64,000 bases of DNA from contig OZ022511.1 of NCBI GenBank assembly GCA_963989385.1, positions 2,356,001-2,420,000 on the forward strand, given 5' to 3'. Source of the DNA: Ctena decussata. Taxonomy: Eukaryota > Mollusca > Bivalvia > Lucinida > Lucinidae. The notes under the pieces are model-generated. The model saw only the letters and a list, made by a program, of their open reading frames with translations. It was not told the DNA's origin and did not search any database. The position numbers and the translations under genes were made by a program. This document shows positions 44,255 through 55,479 of this stretch, piece after piece (the stretch's first letter is position 1; the number at the start of each line of letters is the position of its first letter).

Positions 44255-45136
44255 TATCCTGAAAAAAGTAAAAAGTATGCAAAGACCAGGAACTGAAACA
44301 ATCAAAATCCAAATCCAGCCCTCAAACCATAGTTGGAAACAACTAAGATTACAAATAATCAAGATACAGAGAACATATGGCCAACCGAGTGAGCAGCTTG
44401 TTCCCAAAAGGTGGCCACTCAGCAACCCAACCGAACCAAAATTAATAAGAACATACATAAGGTAAAACATCACATAACCTCTGACACCAAAAAACAGGCA
44501 ACAGAGAACCACAACAGAACTACCGCCTTGGAACGGTCAGTAATGAATTACTGGGGGGCTTAAATCGATTTTACAGGCCCAACCTCACCCTCAGTTTCTG
44601 AAGTGGTACAAAACATTTAGTTGGTTGTTCGGTTCGCATGATAACCCTCTAACTCGTCAATGAATCATCACGGTAAACGCATAAATCAAATTTCAACACC
44701 ATGAAGAAGCAAAGACGAGGACTCAACAGATACAACGGGCCGTCTGACAGGTGGAGATCCCTGTCCTGCCAAACGACCCCACTGGAAATCTGAAGCAAAA
44801 GAAGGTCACCAGTTGAGCCCCGGTGGACCAAGCAACAGACAAAAAGGCTCCGGTCCCAACCAACTAAAATATACAGCTTTAGGTCGGGGCCATCATAGAG
44901 TCTGACGACCGATCCCCCGGTGTGCAATTAAAGAGTGCAGCAAAGTTATCAACCGTGATTGGGTTAATCACTAAGCATGCAGATTGTCGCATAACATTTA
45001 AATTATAGCCAATACGTTTGTGACGTATTATTATTTTTCGGAATTGATCAGAAAAATCAGTCCTACCCTTAATCTTTTTGAATTTGTATACTAAGTCACC
45101 ATAAAATTCTGGTTCCGATATTTGATGTACGAACAT
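44255..45136 (-). pseudogene. Penelope-type element, 5'-truncated copy B
   Basis: Minus-strand open stretch 44879-45136: ISEPEFYGDLVYKFKKI, SDQFRKIIIRHKRIGYNLN, MRQSACLVINPITVDNFAAL, DSMMAPT, homologous to the end of copy A. It is followed by a tail with VHRGSTGDLLLLQ-like and CVYRDDS-like reading and ends near 44255. It converges tail-to-tail with copy A. There is no RT core, so it is a short fragment. Confidence 0.7.
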
Positions 45137-45159
45137 GATTGCATAAGATAATGACTCAA

Positions 45160-45990
45160 TATGACCCGATATTTTACCTCAAACTAACGGTAGGTCACAG
45201 TGAATTATATTTCGTGGTTTAATGATTTTTGCCTAATATTTTGAAGACTATTAGATGTACGAGCATGGTTGCTTGCAATAATGACTCAGTGTGAACGCAT
45301 GTTTGACCTCAAACTAACAGTACGTTACAATGGCCTTTTTGTCATGGGCCATTGATTTTGCCACACATTTCTAACACTTTTACATGGATTCCCGTTAATG
45401 GTTTGGGCGTACACTGTGAGTGACGTCATACTGATTGTCGGTCAGTGTGGCCCCCCATTTCATGGTCAAGTGATTTAACCTCATATTTCTATCCCTATTT
45501 TATGGATTTGCGTCTTATTTGGTTAAACTGTTTGGGCTGACACTATAAAAATTAATATCTTAGTAGAAGCTCAGCGTGATCTATATTTCATGATCCAGTG
45601 ATTTAACCTCATATGTCTAACACTATTTCATGGGTTTGCAATACACTTGGGTTCATGGCGTGGGCTGACACTGTTAGTGACCTCATACTAAGTGTGTGTC
45701 TGTGACCTATATTTCATGGTCCAGTGATTTTGCAATTTACTTGGGTAATGGGTGTGGGCATACACTATGAGTGACCTCATACTAATTGTAGGTAAGAGTG
45801 ACCTATATTTCTTGGTCCAGTGATTTAAGCCAATATCTCTTAAACTAGTTCTATGTAACTTGGTGTAATGGTATATTTAGATAAGTGATGGACTTCATGT
45901 TACGTCTAGGTTACTGTGACCAATATTACGTTATCCATTGATATTGTCATATCTCTGTCAATATCTTGGAGGCTTAAAGACAGGGATGGG
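45160..45990. repeat. degenerate tandem array (GTGACCTATATTTCATGGTC)
   Basis: At least six imperfect units of about 90-190 bp contain AGTGACCTATATTTCATGGT, CCAGTGATTTAACCTCATAT, TCTAACACTATTT and GGGCTGACACTATGAGTGAC. The order is conserved but lengths vary; non-coding. Confidence 0.75.
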
Positions 45991-46315
45991 ACTATATAAG
46001 GAGGATTAACTTCAACAGTGTCATTCTTAGACGGACACTCGGTGCCAAGTGCGTGCAACTACGGTTACGTACCGCTGAGCCACTTGGGGAAAGTCATTAG
46101 GAGAATAGAACATAACAGAACAGTGGCATTCTGTCTCTTGATTACATTGTGTCAACACCTCCAGTCAGCCAATAAAAATGTCATAACTGGTACATTGTAA
46201 TTCTGGTCCACTGATTGGTTGAATAAATTTTCACACTTTTACCTGTACAAGTAAATTTGCCGTAAGATGGGAACCAGGCCCCCAGGCTGAGAAGTCCTGT
46301 CTTTAAATCAATCTT

Positions 46316-46449
46316 AGGATAACTGTTTGTTTGACGCTGCAGATGATCTCATTTTACTTTGCCGGTATTGTCCATATTCAACTTGTAAATAAAAAAATTA
46401 AGCTTCAGCAAAGTCCCGCTTTATTGTCTTCTGACACTTCTTGTTTGAA
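46316..46449. repeat. dispersed repeat, partner at 55790-55925
   Basis: Shared blocks: AACTGTTT, CTGCAGATGATCTCATTT, ATTGTCCATATT, CAGCAAAGTC / TGCAAAGTC, CGCTTTAT and GTCTTCTGACA. Same orientation. Confidence 0.7.
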
Positions 46450-46602
46450 AGTATTTCAGTCATATAGAGATAATGAGATGATGATAATGAAAGACTATGT
46501 GAAACGGAACCCCGTTACGGTTGAAAACAGTTCCGCCTGACGCAGGAATCGAACCCAGGCCCGCTAGGTCAGCAGGCCAGCGTTTTCCCCACGGAACTAC
46601 TT
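46450..46602 (-). repeat. tRNA-derived SINE, family 2
   Basis: Minus-strand head CCGTGGGGAAAACGCTGGCC, CCTGGGTTCGATTCCTGC (B box), body with TCTTTCATTATCATC and ATATGACTGAAATACT. Homologous to 7165-7350 and 18800-18915. Confidence 0.6.
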
Positions 46603-48263
46603 TGTCTCCTGCAACAAAACGTAGCAGAAAAGGACGGGTTACACTTTGGCCGTTTTTGTGCCCACGACCGATCTTGATAAAATTTATGTTTATAAAAGCT
46701 TGGCATTTGGCAGTTTATATAAGCACATTTTTAAGTTTGCGGCTTCATAAATAATCACGTGACTTCCGGTTTATTGCATATGGGGTGCTGAACGGGGCAC
46801 ACTAACTACCTGCTGTTTTTTCGATATAATCAGCAATTCCACTGACATATCAGTCCTCCAAACTGACAGATATAATACTTTTGGGTCCTATCCACAGTCT
46901 AAAAGAGATATATTCGCTCAAAACATCTAGTAAGGAGAAATTTTATTGAATTTTTTACGAAACCTCAGAACAGTAGATTTTACAAGTGTTTATCAACACA
47001 ATAATAAGCATGTAAAGCGTTTGTTTTTGTTAAAATAATGAAACAAATAAACCGGAAGTCGATTTTAACCGACCGATATTGTTAAGCAAATGTATGCTTG
47101 GCGAAACGCTTTGCACGCTTGTGCTCTGGCAAGTGCGTGAAAAGGTCATCAACCTTCTTCTTTATTATAAGCATTATTCACTACTTATACATATATGAAA
47201 GCTTCACCATATCAAATATTAATAAACACGTATGAAATATTACGTATTTATGGATGCTACACAGGTACAGATGTTTAAAATATTAGACAAAATCAGTGAA
47301 CCAAGAAATTAAGGTCACAGGGACCTACATGCACAAAATGAGTAGTACCATTGAGACGCAGTGCTGAAGTGACTTACTATTCCAAGTCTGAGGAAGATTC
47401 AATTAAATATTAGTTCGAAATAAAACATTTACTCAATGGATCCTGAAATACAAGTCACAATGACCTACAAATAGAATGGCGTCATTTGCAATGCCTGACT
47501 GAACCATTGTCTTTAGTATGATGCATTTATAATGTTGAATATATCAGAAAAGAACAGTGAACTTTTTTAATATATGCCACATTTACCTACAAATAGTATG
47601 AGGATTTTTGTTTTTCATCAAATGACTGACCAACTATTTGCAATTATGTTGCGAATCCAAAAACCGTGTTGAGAAATAAGTGAAAATCCTGGTCCATGCA
47701 TAAAGTTTAAAGACTCAGTGTGCATGGATGCTGTGCAGTTCCTACATTTAATGGATATGATCTGATCAAATATCAGCACTCTTACCCCAATGCAAAGATA
47801 TCAATAGAGGTAAGGAAAAAGCTCATCCAAATAACTTTTCGTTTTCATACAAAGTTAATTGATCAAAGTTCAAATTCACAGAATTTTACAATGCATCAGC
47901 TTCAGACAGAGGAATACATAATCTAACCACGTCGCAACATTACAACATCAGAGGTTATCTCACAGCATGATAATGGGAGGACATTCAGTCTAATGCCTTA
48001 CATACGCATATTACGCCATACCAATACGTATGCCCAGCGCTGCGCCCCCTCCCCCCCCCCCCCCACACACACACGGAATCCTTGGTGGGGGACATTCGGA
48101 ACACGTACTACATAGATGAACACTTTGGGAAAGATGTGTTGTGTCGAATAATGCCTCTATTTTGTATCAGTTACAAAACATACTGCTGCAATTTTTATTT
48201 CAATCCTTTGGTCCTAGTGTCGGATACATGAAAATTTACCCAAAAAGTTTATTTTTCGTTTAC
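46603..48263. other. intron sequence, no exon seen
   Basis: Lies in intron 1 of the cysteine-rich gene. Nothing recognisable apart from a poly(C)/(CA) tract at about 48048-48075. Confidence 0.5.
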
Positions 48264-48360
48264 TCCTACCCTCGTAACCACTCAAATCTAACAGAATTAT
48301 GATGAATATGTATATGAGGAATAATTATATATAAAAATTGTAGTGGTTACGAGGGTAGGA
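48264..48360. repeat. hairpin, perfect 19-bp arms
   Basis: TCCTACCCTCGTAACCACT and its exact complement AGTGGTTACGAGGGTAGGA enclose an AT-rich spacer of about 59 bp. Confidence 0.85.
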
Positions 48361-48708
48361 TGAAGTGAAATTTGGATGCATAGTGGACGTTGGTAGTTCA
48401 AATTCCCATATACTCAATGTTAACTGCTGCAGACAGTACATGTATTCAACCGCAAAATTAACCTATAAGGCATTAAAATACGGGAAAATGAAATCGTACA
48501 GAATGAACTAGAAACATATAGCTAACATTTCTGCATGTTTTTGTGGTCATCTGCAAACCTTCGAAAATCGGCCTTTTCAGTGGGCACATTGCAATAGTAA
48601 AGTGTAACTCGTCCTTTGCGTAACATAGTATTGCAGACAGTATGTGACATAGGCATCTGAATCGAAGGCTTTGAAAGATGTTTCATTAGCATAATTGTAC
48701 TTTTCCAG

Positions 48709-48774
48709 CAACCTGTGATGTCGATGGGGATTGTAATACTGCTCCGTGCATTGGCGCTACAAGTGGATTTTGTG
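48709..48774 (+). CDS. secreted cysteine-rich peptide, exon 2 (module 1)
   Basis: Acceptor TGTACTTTTCCAG, donor TGTG/GTAAGTTC. The exon is exactly 66 bp and symmetric (phase 1-1). It encodes TCDVDGDCNTAPCIGATSGF then C, with Cys spacing C-x5-C-x4-C-x7-C. Exon 3 is also 66 bp with the same phase, so the pair looks like an exon-encoded repeat module that could be duplicated or skipped without changing frame. Asp-rich xCxxDxDC starts resemble small extracellular cysteine domains, but I do not recognise a named family. A foldback element starts about 54 bp after the donor. No other exon of this type was found between 37177 and 48708. Confidence 0.65.
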
Positions 48775-48827
48775 GTAAGTTCTCAAAAATAATAGGTAGG
48801 TTAAATTCGAGAAACTGGTGCGCATAC

Positions 48828-49376
48828 CGATCGAAAAATCGACCCAACTGTTAAGAATGGATCTTCCCTGTCATTTTCGACAGAAACCGACCCAAGCGAT
48901 TGGTACTGAGGAGAGATGGTGAATAGAAAATGTGAACACTCATACAGTACGCACACGGACGACACGTCGTACTGAAAGCTTTTCGATTCTTGAGCCGCGA
49001 CACGACAAAACCAACAAAGTGGCATGTGCGCCCAGCTAACACTGACATCAGCCTGGGCATCTTCCCAGTTTGATCAGAGTCTTCGCTGTCCGCATGAAGC
49101 TAGCTTAAACGCTTAACTACTCTTTAAGCCCAAGCGAAGACCCTGGTCAGACTGAGCGAATGCCCAGGCTGATCTAAGTCTTCGCTTGGGGCACATGCTG
49201 CTTTGTTGATTTTGTCGTGTCGCGGCTCAATTATCGAAAAGCTATCAGTACGACTTATCGTCCGTGTACGCGTATGAGTGTTCACATTTTCTATTCACCA
49301 TCTCTCCTGTTTACTAATCGCTTAGGTCGGTTTCTGTCGAAATCCATTCTAAACAGTAGGGTCGATTTCCCGATCG
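48828..49376. mobile_element. foldback with a MITE at its centre
   Basis: The left arm 48828-48990 is the imperfect complement of the right arm 49230-49376. Shared strings are CGAAAAGCT, TGAGTGTTCACATTTTCTAT, TCACCATCTCTCCT and GTCGGTTTCTGTCGAAA. The loop is exactly one GAGCCGCGACAC MITE (48991-49229), itself a palindrome, so the whole 549 bp can fold as nested hairpins. Confidence 0.85.
48991..49229 (+). mobile_element. GAGCCGCGACAC MITE (central)
   Basis: Full-length copy, TGAGCCGCGACACGAC to GTCGTGTCGCGGCTCA, plus-oriented centre (CGCATGAAGCTAGC). It occupies the exact apex of the surrounding inverted repeat. Confidence 0.9.
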
Positions 49377-49471
49377 AGAAACAGGAAGACATTACTTTAG
49401 AGATGCATGTCGGTATATTTCCAACTGCATGCCGGGTTAGTTTGTTTCTCGAACGCGAAACATTTAATTTA

Positions 49472-49682
49472 TTTCATGACTTTAGGGTACATGTTTTTGG
49501 CATGGCTTGTGCATCTCAAGTTTAAACCAATATCTTGAAAGTTTTTATCTCTGAAAACTACATTAATGTTCCTAATATTTGCCCGAGTCGGATTTTTTTT
49601 ATAACAACGTCTTTCCATACTGAGAATTTTCTCAATTTTGTTTCCCGTTCGGGAAACATTTCCGGTTTGCTCTTGCTCTTAA
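49472..49682. repeat. dispersed repeat, inverted partner at 55480-55715
   Basis: Shared with the reverse complement of 55480-55715: CATGACTT, AGGGTACNT, TTTTTGGCA, GGCTTGTGCATCTCA, AATATCTTGAAA, ATTTTCTCAATTTTG and TTTCCCGTTCGGGAAACA. Confidence 0.75.
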
Positions 49683-50459
49683 TCCAGAAGTCTTTCCGCA
49701 TAAGGAACTGCGAACGCGTGAGACTGTCTTAGAATATTTGTTCCGTTACGAAGCTGGATGTTAAATAGATGAAAATGAGCTATTCCTTTTTGTGAATTCC
49801 GGCCTTGCTACTCATTCAAGCAGCTTGCATTTGGTCTGACTTTTTTTTGATGAGCATTTCCCCAAATTTATTCAAAGTAAAACGCATAAGTTAATATATT
49901 TGCTACATGTACCTTCATAGCTTAAGAAAGCGTCATGTTGCTATACAATCGTATGTTTTCTCGAATACAGTTTCTCTGTTATTATAATCATTTATTTGTT
50001 TTGTTTTGTTTTTTGCGGCGGAGGGGGCAGGGGGGAAGGGGTTGGGAGGAGGGTGGGATGGGGGAGGAAATGTGTACTGGTTACTATGCGCATGCTCAAG
50101 TGCCACAGACGATGACACAGCAACAGTTTGACAGGAAAGTAAATTGAAATTAATTTTCTAAGCATTCGGTGGTCTAGTCTACTAAGTAATTGATGAAGGG
50201 CTGTAAATCATATAAAATAACAATTATGATCTAAGCTTTTGTGTATTTGTACTGCGACTTCATGCACGGTGTGACATTTCTCTAGAATGGCATTTCTGTG
50301 ATGACCTGGCTGCCTGACCCCTGGCGGCGTCAGTATAGCACGTCGCTACATATCATTAAGGATAAAAAATACATTCTTAGGTGTATTAATACGCCACCAT
50401 ATTTTCCGACATTTTTTTACGAAGGGGTAAGTCCAGTGGGATAGATATCATTGATAGTG
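49683..50459. other. intron sequence; G-rich tract
   Basis: No exon found. GGCGGAGGGGGCAGGGGGGA and the following G-rich bases at about 50015-50070 are a G-quadruplex candidate. Confidence 0.5.
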
Positions 50460-51440
50460 TCATACATAGAGTCCTTAATGTTGGGCATATGAGTACTAGG
50501 CGAAGAGTGCTCGTTTCTTTTGAAGGTCCAAATGTATAGGTCCAGCTTGCAATGTTGAAAACACTGCAGGCACGCAGCGATGAATGAACATTGGATCGGC
50601 GTCGATGCAACGTAATGACGTTGACTCGATGCCGATTCAATGTTGATTCAACGTTTTGTGCCCATTGAAAAAGGTATCGTTGTTATTGTCATACACATTG
50701 TATATATAAGCACTGAGTGGAGCATGTCCGTTTCCTTTATATGTTATATGTCCTACGTGCAATGTTGAAAACACTGCAGGCACGCAGCGATGAATGGACA
50801 TTGGATCGGCGTCGATGCAACGTTATGACGTTGGCTCGATGCTGATTCAATGTTGATTCAACGTTTTGTGCCCATTGAAAAAGGTATCGTTGTTATTGTT
50901 ATTGTCATACACATTGTATATACAAGCACTGAGTGGAGCATGTCCGTTTTCTTTATATGTTATATTTATATGTTTTGCGTGCAATGTTCTTAACGCCGCG
51001 GGCACGCAGCGATGAATGAACACTTGATCGGCGTCGATTCAACGTTATGACCTTGACTCGATGCTGATTCAGTCTTGATTCAACTTTCTGTGCCCATTGA
51101 GAAAGGCATCATCGTTACTGTCATACATACAGTCCTTAATGTGAGCACACTTGAGCACTAAGTGAAGTAAGTTCGTTTTCTTTATAAGTGTCATATTATA
51201 TAGGTTCTGCTTGTAATATTCTAAACCCTGCAGGCTCGCAACTACGAATGAACATTGGATCGGCGTTGATACAACGTTTTACGTGGACTCAACGCTGATC
51301 CAATGTTGATTCAACGTTCTATGTCGCTAGAGAAAAGTACCATTGTTATTGTCATACATACAGTCCTTAACTTGAGCACATATTGAGCACTTGTTGAAGT
51401 ATGTTTGTTCTCTTTATTTGTGCAATGTGTATATATGTAT
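50460..51440. repeat. tandem array, four units of 215-231 bp plus a partial
   Basis: Units start GTCATACA at 50460, 50689, 50904, 51120 and 51351 (partial). Each holds ATGTTGAAAACACTGCAGGC-like sequence, then GGATCGGCGTCGATGCAACG and ATTCAATGTTGATTCAACGT, TGTGCCCATTG. The second half of each unit is thus a CCCA/TGGG-type GTTGATTCAAC element, so a mobile element became part of a satellite. Confidence 0.9.
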
Positions 51441-51892
51441 TGTCTAATTCACCGCTGAAGCAATGAGGAAATGTTAACATTGCCATGGCTTTAAAAATAG
51501 TTTGTAACGCTTAACTCAATAACTGGCTACTTTTGTAGATAATTTATTTGTAAAAAAAAAAAAAAAAGGTATTTATACATAAGTTCCTGTTCCTGACTCT
51601 CAGACTCCTGTCTTGCATTTCGTTTCGGCAAGAGGGAGTCAGGGAAACATGGACAGATGTTGTTGTATACTGACTGATGTCAATGACTGGTCTTACTCTG
51701 ATGAGTAGGGCCAGGATTTACATCAGTCTTGAAGAAACCTTAAAGCTCTAAGAAATACTAGTACAAATGCTATGACTTTTTAGAATAGCTCTGTTCATTA
51801 CTAGGTGCAGTGTCTCTTTAAGCATTCCGTCGGCATTGTCCATACGGATTTGCGGTGTTGTTATTTCCCTGACTAAACTGAATTCATTAGGC

Positions 51893-51992
51893 GCAAGGCG
51901 TTGGGTAGGCGCTGGGTCGGCGTTGATTCAACGACATAACGTTGAATCAACGTCGAATCGACGTCGATTCAACGTTGTGTATCTGCCGGGAA
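51893..51992. mobile_element. GTTGAATCAACG element, isolated
   Basis: GGCGCTGGGTCGGCGTTGAT, repeated CGTTGAATCAACGTCGAATCG units, and ACGTTGTGTATCTGCCGGGA. Same family as the 50.4-51.4-kb array and 12676-12907. Confidence 0.65.
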
Positions 51993-52229
51993 TGTCTGCT
52001 AAGAATGTTAATTATTTTCGAAAAGTGAGGACGCGGACTCAGCGGGCTTGTCCGTGCAGTGTAGTCTGCACCTCCGTAAGCCATCTGTTCGCCTAATTTG
52101 AGTACAGTAATTGTGTGGTCCATAGATAATGGGTTAGAATTAAGTCCGTTCTGCAGCCTTAGTAAACCACGAGTTACCTCGCTTATACCGCAAACAGAAA
52201 CTATGCTGTACATTCTATTCATGCTATTC

Positions 52230-52431
52230 CCACCCCCACATAAGTTTCATATTTGTTTCAAATGTTATTCTTGCTAAGAAACTGTCAAGTATTTCTGCAA
52301 TGCTATCATAGTTTTACATGTAAATGTATATGCCACCATGTCTCAATGTATTATACTTGTTCATATCCTCATATGTCTGTATAGACCTGAGTGATAATAA
52401 AGTTCTGTTCTGTTCTGTTCTGTTCTGTTCG
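52230..52431 (+). repeat. retroposon 3' end with (TTCTG)n tail
   Basis: ATAGACCTGAGTGATAATAA followed by five or so TTCTG units. An AATAA-like signal directly before a simple-repeat tail is typical of 5'-truncated non-LTR or SINE copies. The body is not recognised. Confidence 0.5.
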
Positions 52432-52573
52432 GTACAACTTTTGTGACTTCACGTTATCTTCCCTGAACAAGGAAATCAATGTAGAAAGGGATCTGCTGTT
52501 GAAAAAAAATAATTTTCTCCTGAAGGAGTAATGTTGATTCTCTTAATAAGGGTTTTATGACCCTTTCAAAAAA

Positions 52574-52810
52574 TGAGCCGCGACGTGACAAAACCAACAA
52601 TGTGGTTGTGCGCCCAGCGCAGACTCAGATCAGCCTGGGCATCCGCCCAGTCTGATCAGAGTCTTCGCTGTCCGCATGGCGTTAGCTTAGACCCTTAGCT
52701 ACCCTTTAAGAACTAAGCAAAGACTCTAATCGGACTGTGCTGATGCCTAGGCTGATCTGAGTCTGCGCTGGCGCACAACCGCATTGTTGGTTTTGTCGTG
52801 TCGCAGCTCA
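52574..52810 (+). mobile_element. GAGCCGCGACAC MITE
   Basis: Full-length copy, TGAGCCGCGACGTGAC to GTCGTGTCGCAGCTCA, plus-oriented centre. Confidence 0.9.
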
Positions 52811-52915
52811 AATAGTTCACTGATGTCGAGCCTATTTTGGTTAAACAACAAAATGGTTTAGGAAAAGTGGGCGAAATCCGGAGCTCACGGGGGAAAACAC
52901 CTAACCTTCCGTAAA

Positions 52916-54081
52916 GGCCCTGTCACACTACAACGTTTCAGACAACGTATGCCGACGTATGAAAAATTTATCCAATACGCTGGCATACGCTGGAGATAAG
53001 TTAAAAAAATCAAACGGCAGCTTGTTTTGGAACGTATACATAGCGTACTGAACGACTATATAACGTATAAATAACGTATTCATAACTTATCCCTAGCGTA
53101 TACATAACTTATAAAAGCATATAACAGCGTGTTCCCAGCGTATTTATAGCGTTCCTGTCTTATGCCGAACGCATGCACAACGTTAGTCTAACTTACGCCG
53201 ACCTTATGTATAGCGTGTTGGAGCGTGCTTCGACGAGCAGATGTAAAGCGATGGCTCTCTACCACACTTTTTATTGAAGTGGACGTGGAGCGATGGACAT
53301 GCCTCAAAAACGAAAATTAGAGAACGTTGCATGTAGTAGCAGACCCAAGAAGACTCCATCTTTACCACCTGCATGCCTACCCTCGTACCAATCATTACCC
53401 GACTACCGTGCCTACGATGGTAGCCAACCTCGCTCTCGCGCAGACTCCAATGCCTCTTTAGTGGTATCCGTGGTGGCATCTGCAGCAGCTGTGGTGGCAT
53501 CTGAAGTGTCAATCTCCTCTCAAGCCCCAAAACGACAAGCAGAAGCGGTCCAAGAAGATTCCTTATTTAAAAGTGATGAATTGCTCATCTGTATCCACTA
53601 CATAGCTGAAGCCCAGGGCGCTGGCGGATATGTTACCTAAATACGCTCAGTGCGTTCGTGACACGTTGAATAAGTTCTAAGGTGGTCAGGCATAGGTTGA
53701 ATACGTTCTAGAAACGTTCGGTATAAGTTACAGATAAGTTACCTAAAGGTTAGAAATACGTTACACGTACGCTACACAATGGTCCTGCTGGCTGCCGACG
53801 TATGTCAACGTATGATAAACTTACAAGATACGTGCATGAACTTACCTGTCGCGTACACCAAACTTATGACTAACTTGATGGGCGTCGGTGTACGCTGAAA
53901 ATTTTATGCTTGCACAAAATTTTGGGCCGCATTCGACGTACAACAACTTATACCAACGTATTTTAGCGTGTTCGTAACTTGTTCATAACGTACCCCTAAC
54001 TTATTCAACGTACACCAGCGTGTTTGCTAAATTTATCATACGTCGGCATACGCTGATGCTATACGTCACTGTTTGACAGCC
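52916..54081. mobile_element. 1.17-kb element, CGTATA/AACTTAT repeats
   Basis: The ends GGCCCTGTCACAC and GTTTGACAGCC are imperfectly inverted; inner CGTATGCCGACGTATGAAAA matches the complement of the right side (TTTATCATACGTCGGCATACG). Both flanks of about 350-450 bp are crowded with AACGTATA, AACTTAT and AGCGTRTT motifs about 10-14 bp apart. An interior of about 420 bp (53218-53640) lacks them and holds an open frame. Probably a non-autonomous DNA transposon; superfamily unknown. Confidence 0.7.
53293..53640 (+). CDS. hypothetical ORF inside the CGTATA element
   Basis: 115 codons from an ATG to TAA. It begins MDMPQKRKLENVACSSRPKK (basic, nuclear-localisation-like), continues Pro/Ser-rich, then an Ala/Val-rich stretch (SVVASAAAVVASE). 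It occupies the only part of the element free of CGTATA repeats, a position where a transposon gene remnant would lie. No conserved domain recognised; a minus-strand open frame overlaps it, so coding status is uncertain. Confidence 0.2.
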   Translation: MDMPQKRKLENVACSSRPKKTPSLPPACLPSYQSLPDYRAYDGSQPRSRADSNASLVVSVVASAAAVVASEVSISSQAPKRQAEAVQEDSLFKSDELLICIHYIAEAQGAGGYVT

Positions 54082-55211
54082 ACATAAGCAGAGCTTGCGA
54101 CCTTCTTTTGCTTGGCATCTTTTGAGAGAAGAGGCAAAATTGAAACTGGCAGAGTTGTTGCCCCTGAAAGTGTACCCATTCACCTTTCTTTAAAAAAAAC
54201 TCTAGTGGGCTCATTACGATGAAACAGCGTCAAGATAAGCTGGATTATGTATTTCAAGATGCGCAGCTCGGCGCACAGTTACAATACCAGTACCCAGGCG
54301 GTACGAGGAATGTTATTCATACATGTTAGCGGCACATCTGTATCGCCGAGATTTTGCAAAAAATGAGGCTTGTGCCCCTCAATAAAAGTGTTGTTTTTTT
54401 TTTTTTTTGCACCAACCCTCACTGAGAAAGAAGACTTCGAAAATTACAAACTTTTTACCTGACCGCTCTTATCGAATAGGGCAAGTTTAGTGATACGGTC
54501 CAAAATATTTGGCTAAATAGTTCAGTGTTCAGTGTTAACACCTCGAATCCTTTAATAAGACTGGCCTTTGCAATTGTTAAGAAGTCAATTTTGGTATAAA
54601 ATGATTGGTCAATATCACATATAAATTATTTTAAGACTTACATCTATCCCCAAATGCCACCAAAAATTCATAGTTTATCTGCCCCCTTTAATGTTTTCAT
54701 AAGCTCTCGAATTTCATGAGAGGGAAAGACTACCAGTATACACGCACCTACATGACTGATAAAACAAGCTAACTGCAGCTAGAAAACAATTAAAATACTG
54801 CACATCTTTTAAGTGTGTTTCTTCCCTTGTGGTTTCCCTGGAGAACAGCTGTGAGCAGCCTAATAAAAATAAAAATTTAGGGGGCTCAGATCTGAGCCGT
54901 TTTCACGGGCATAGATATAGGTCTGTAAAATTGACATCGATTAATTCAACGCTTTACAAAATATCACTTTTAGAGGTTTATTACTACAGCTTCATTCATA
55001 GTCTATCCCGAGACCCCAAGGTGGGTGTAAGTCGTAAAATGGTTTGATTCATCTGATTGCCAAACTATGTACAATATTTTCTAAACATGTATGATCGAAG
55101 TCACATGAAAAGGAGCCGAATGAACATAATCCCCGCAGTCTTGACCCAGAAAATCTTAAAAGCATTTTCTGTATAGACACTGTCTGATCTTAGGTTTAGT
55201 TGATCGCAGGG
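54082..55211. other. intron sequence, one dispersed motif
   Basis: Lies in intron 2 of the cysteine-rich gene. 54110-54185 is a copy of the GAAAGTGTAC-containing motif also found at 36930-37015 and 12540-12640. No exon seen. Confidence 0.5.
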
Positions 55212-55420
55212 GAGAGTCGGGTAACTTCGGGCATGGTGGTAAATTCGGACAAACTATTGTAAACAGTGAAAATCCAGATGAGACGGCTCATAATGAGCCG
55301 TCTCATCAGGATTTTCACTGCTTGGCCAGATTATTTTTGTTTTAGTTCCGAACAACAGACATATAAAGGAAACAATGTCACTGTCCGAATTTACCCGCTG
55401 TCCGAAGTTACCAAACTCTT
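55212..55420. mobile_element. MITE with 57-bp hairpin, copy 1
   Basis: The ends GAGAGTCGGGTAACTTCGG and CCGAAGTTACCAAACTCTT are inverted. The centre 55264-55320 is a hairpin with 28-bp arms and one unpaired base (CAGTGAAAATCC...GGATTTTCACTG, one mismatch). Homologous element at 59311-59520. Confidence 0.85.
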
Positions 55421-55479
55421 CTCTATATGTTATTTCGTGACACCAGTCGTATCTCCCTTCAATGGCGAGAGCACGAGTA

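Noticed and set aside
48617..48660. ACAG followed by TATGTGACATAGGC, resembling another cysteine exon start
   Set aside because: The required frame meets TGA after six codons.
53204..53530. 108-codon minus-strand frame overlapping the ORF in the CGTATA element
   Set aside because: Runs into the CGTATA repeats; a shadow of the plus-strand frame or chance.
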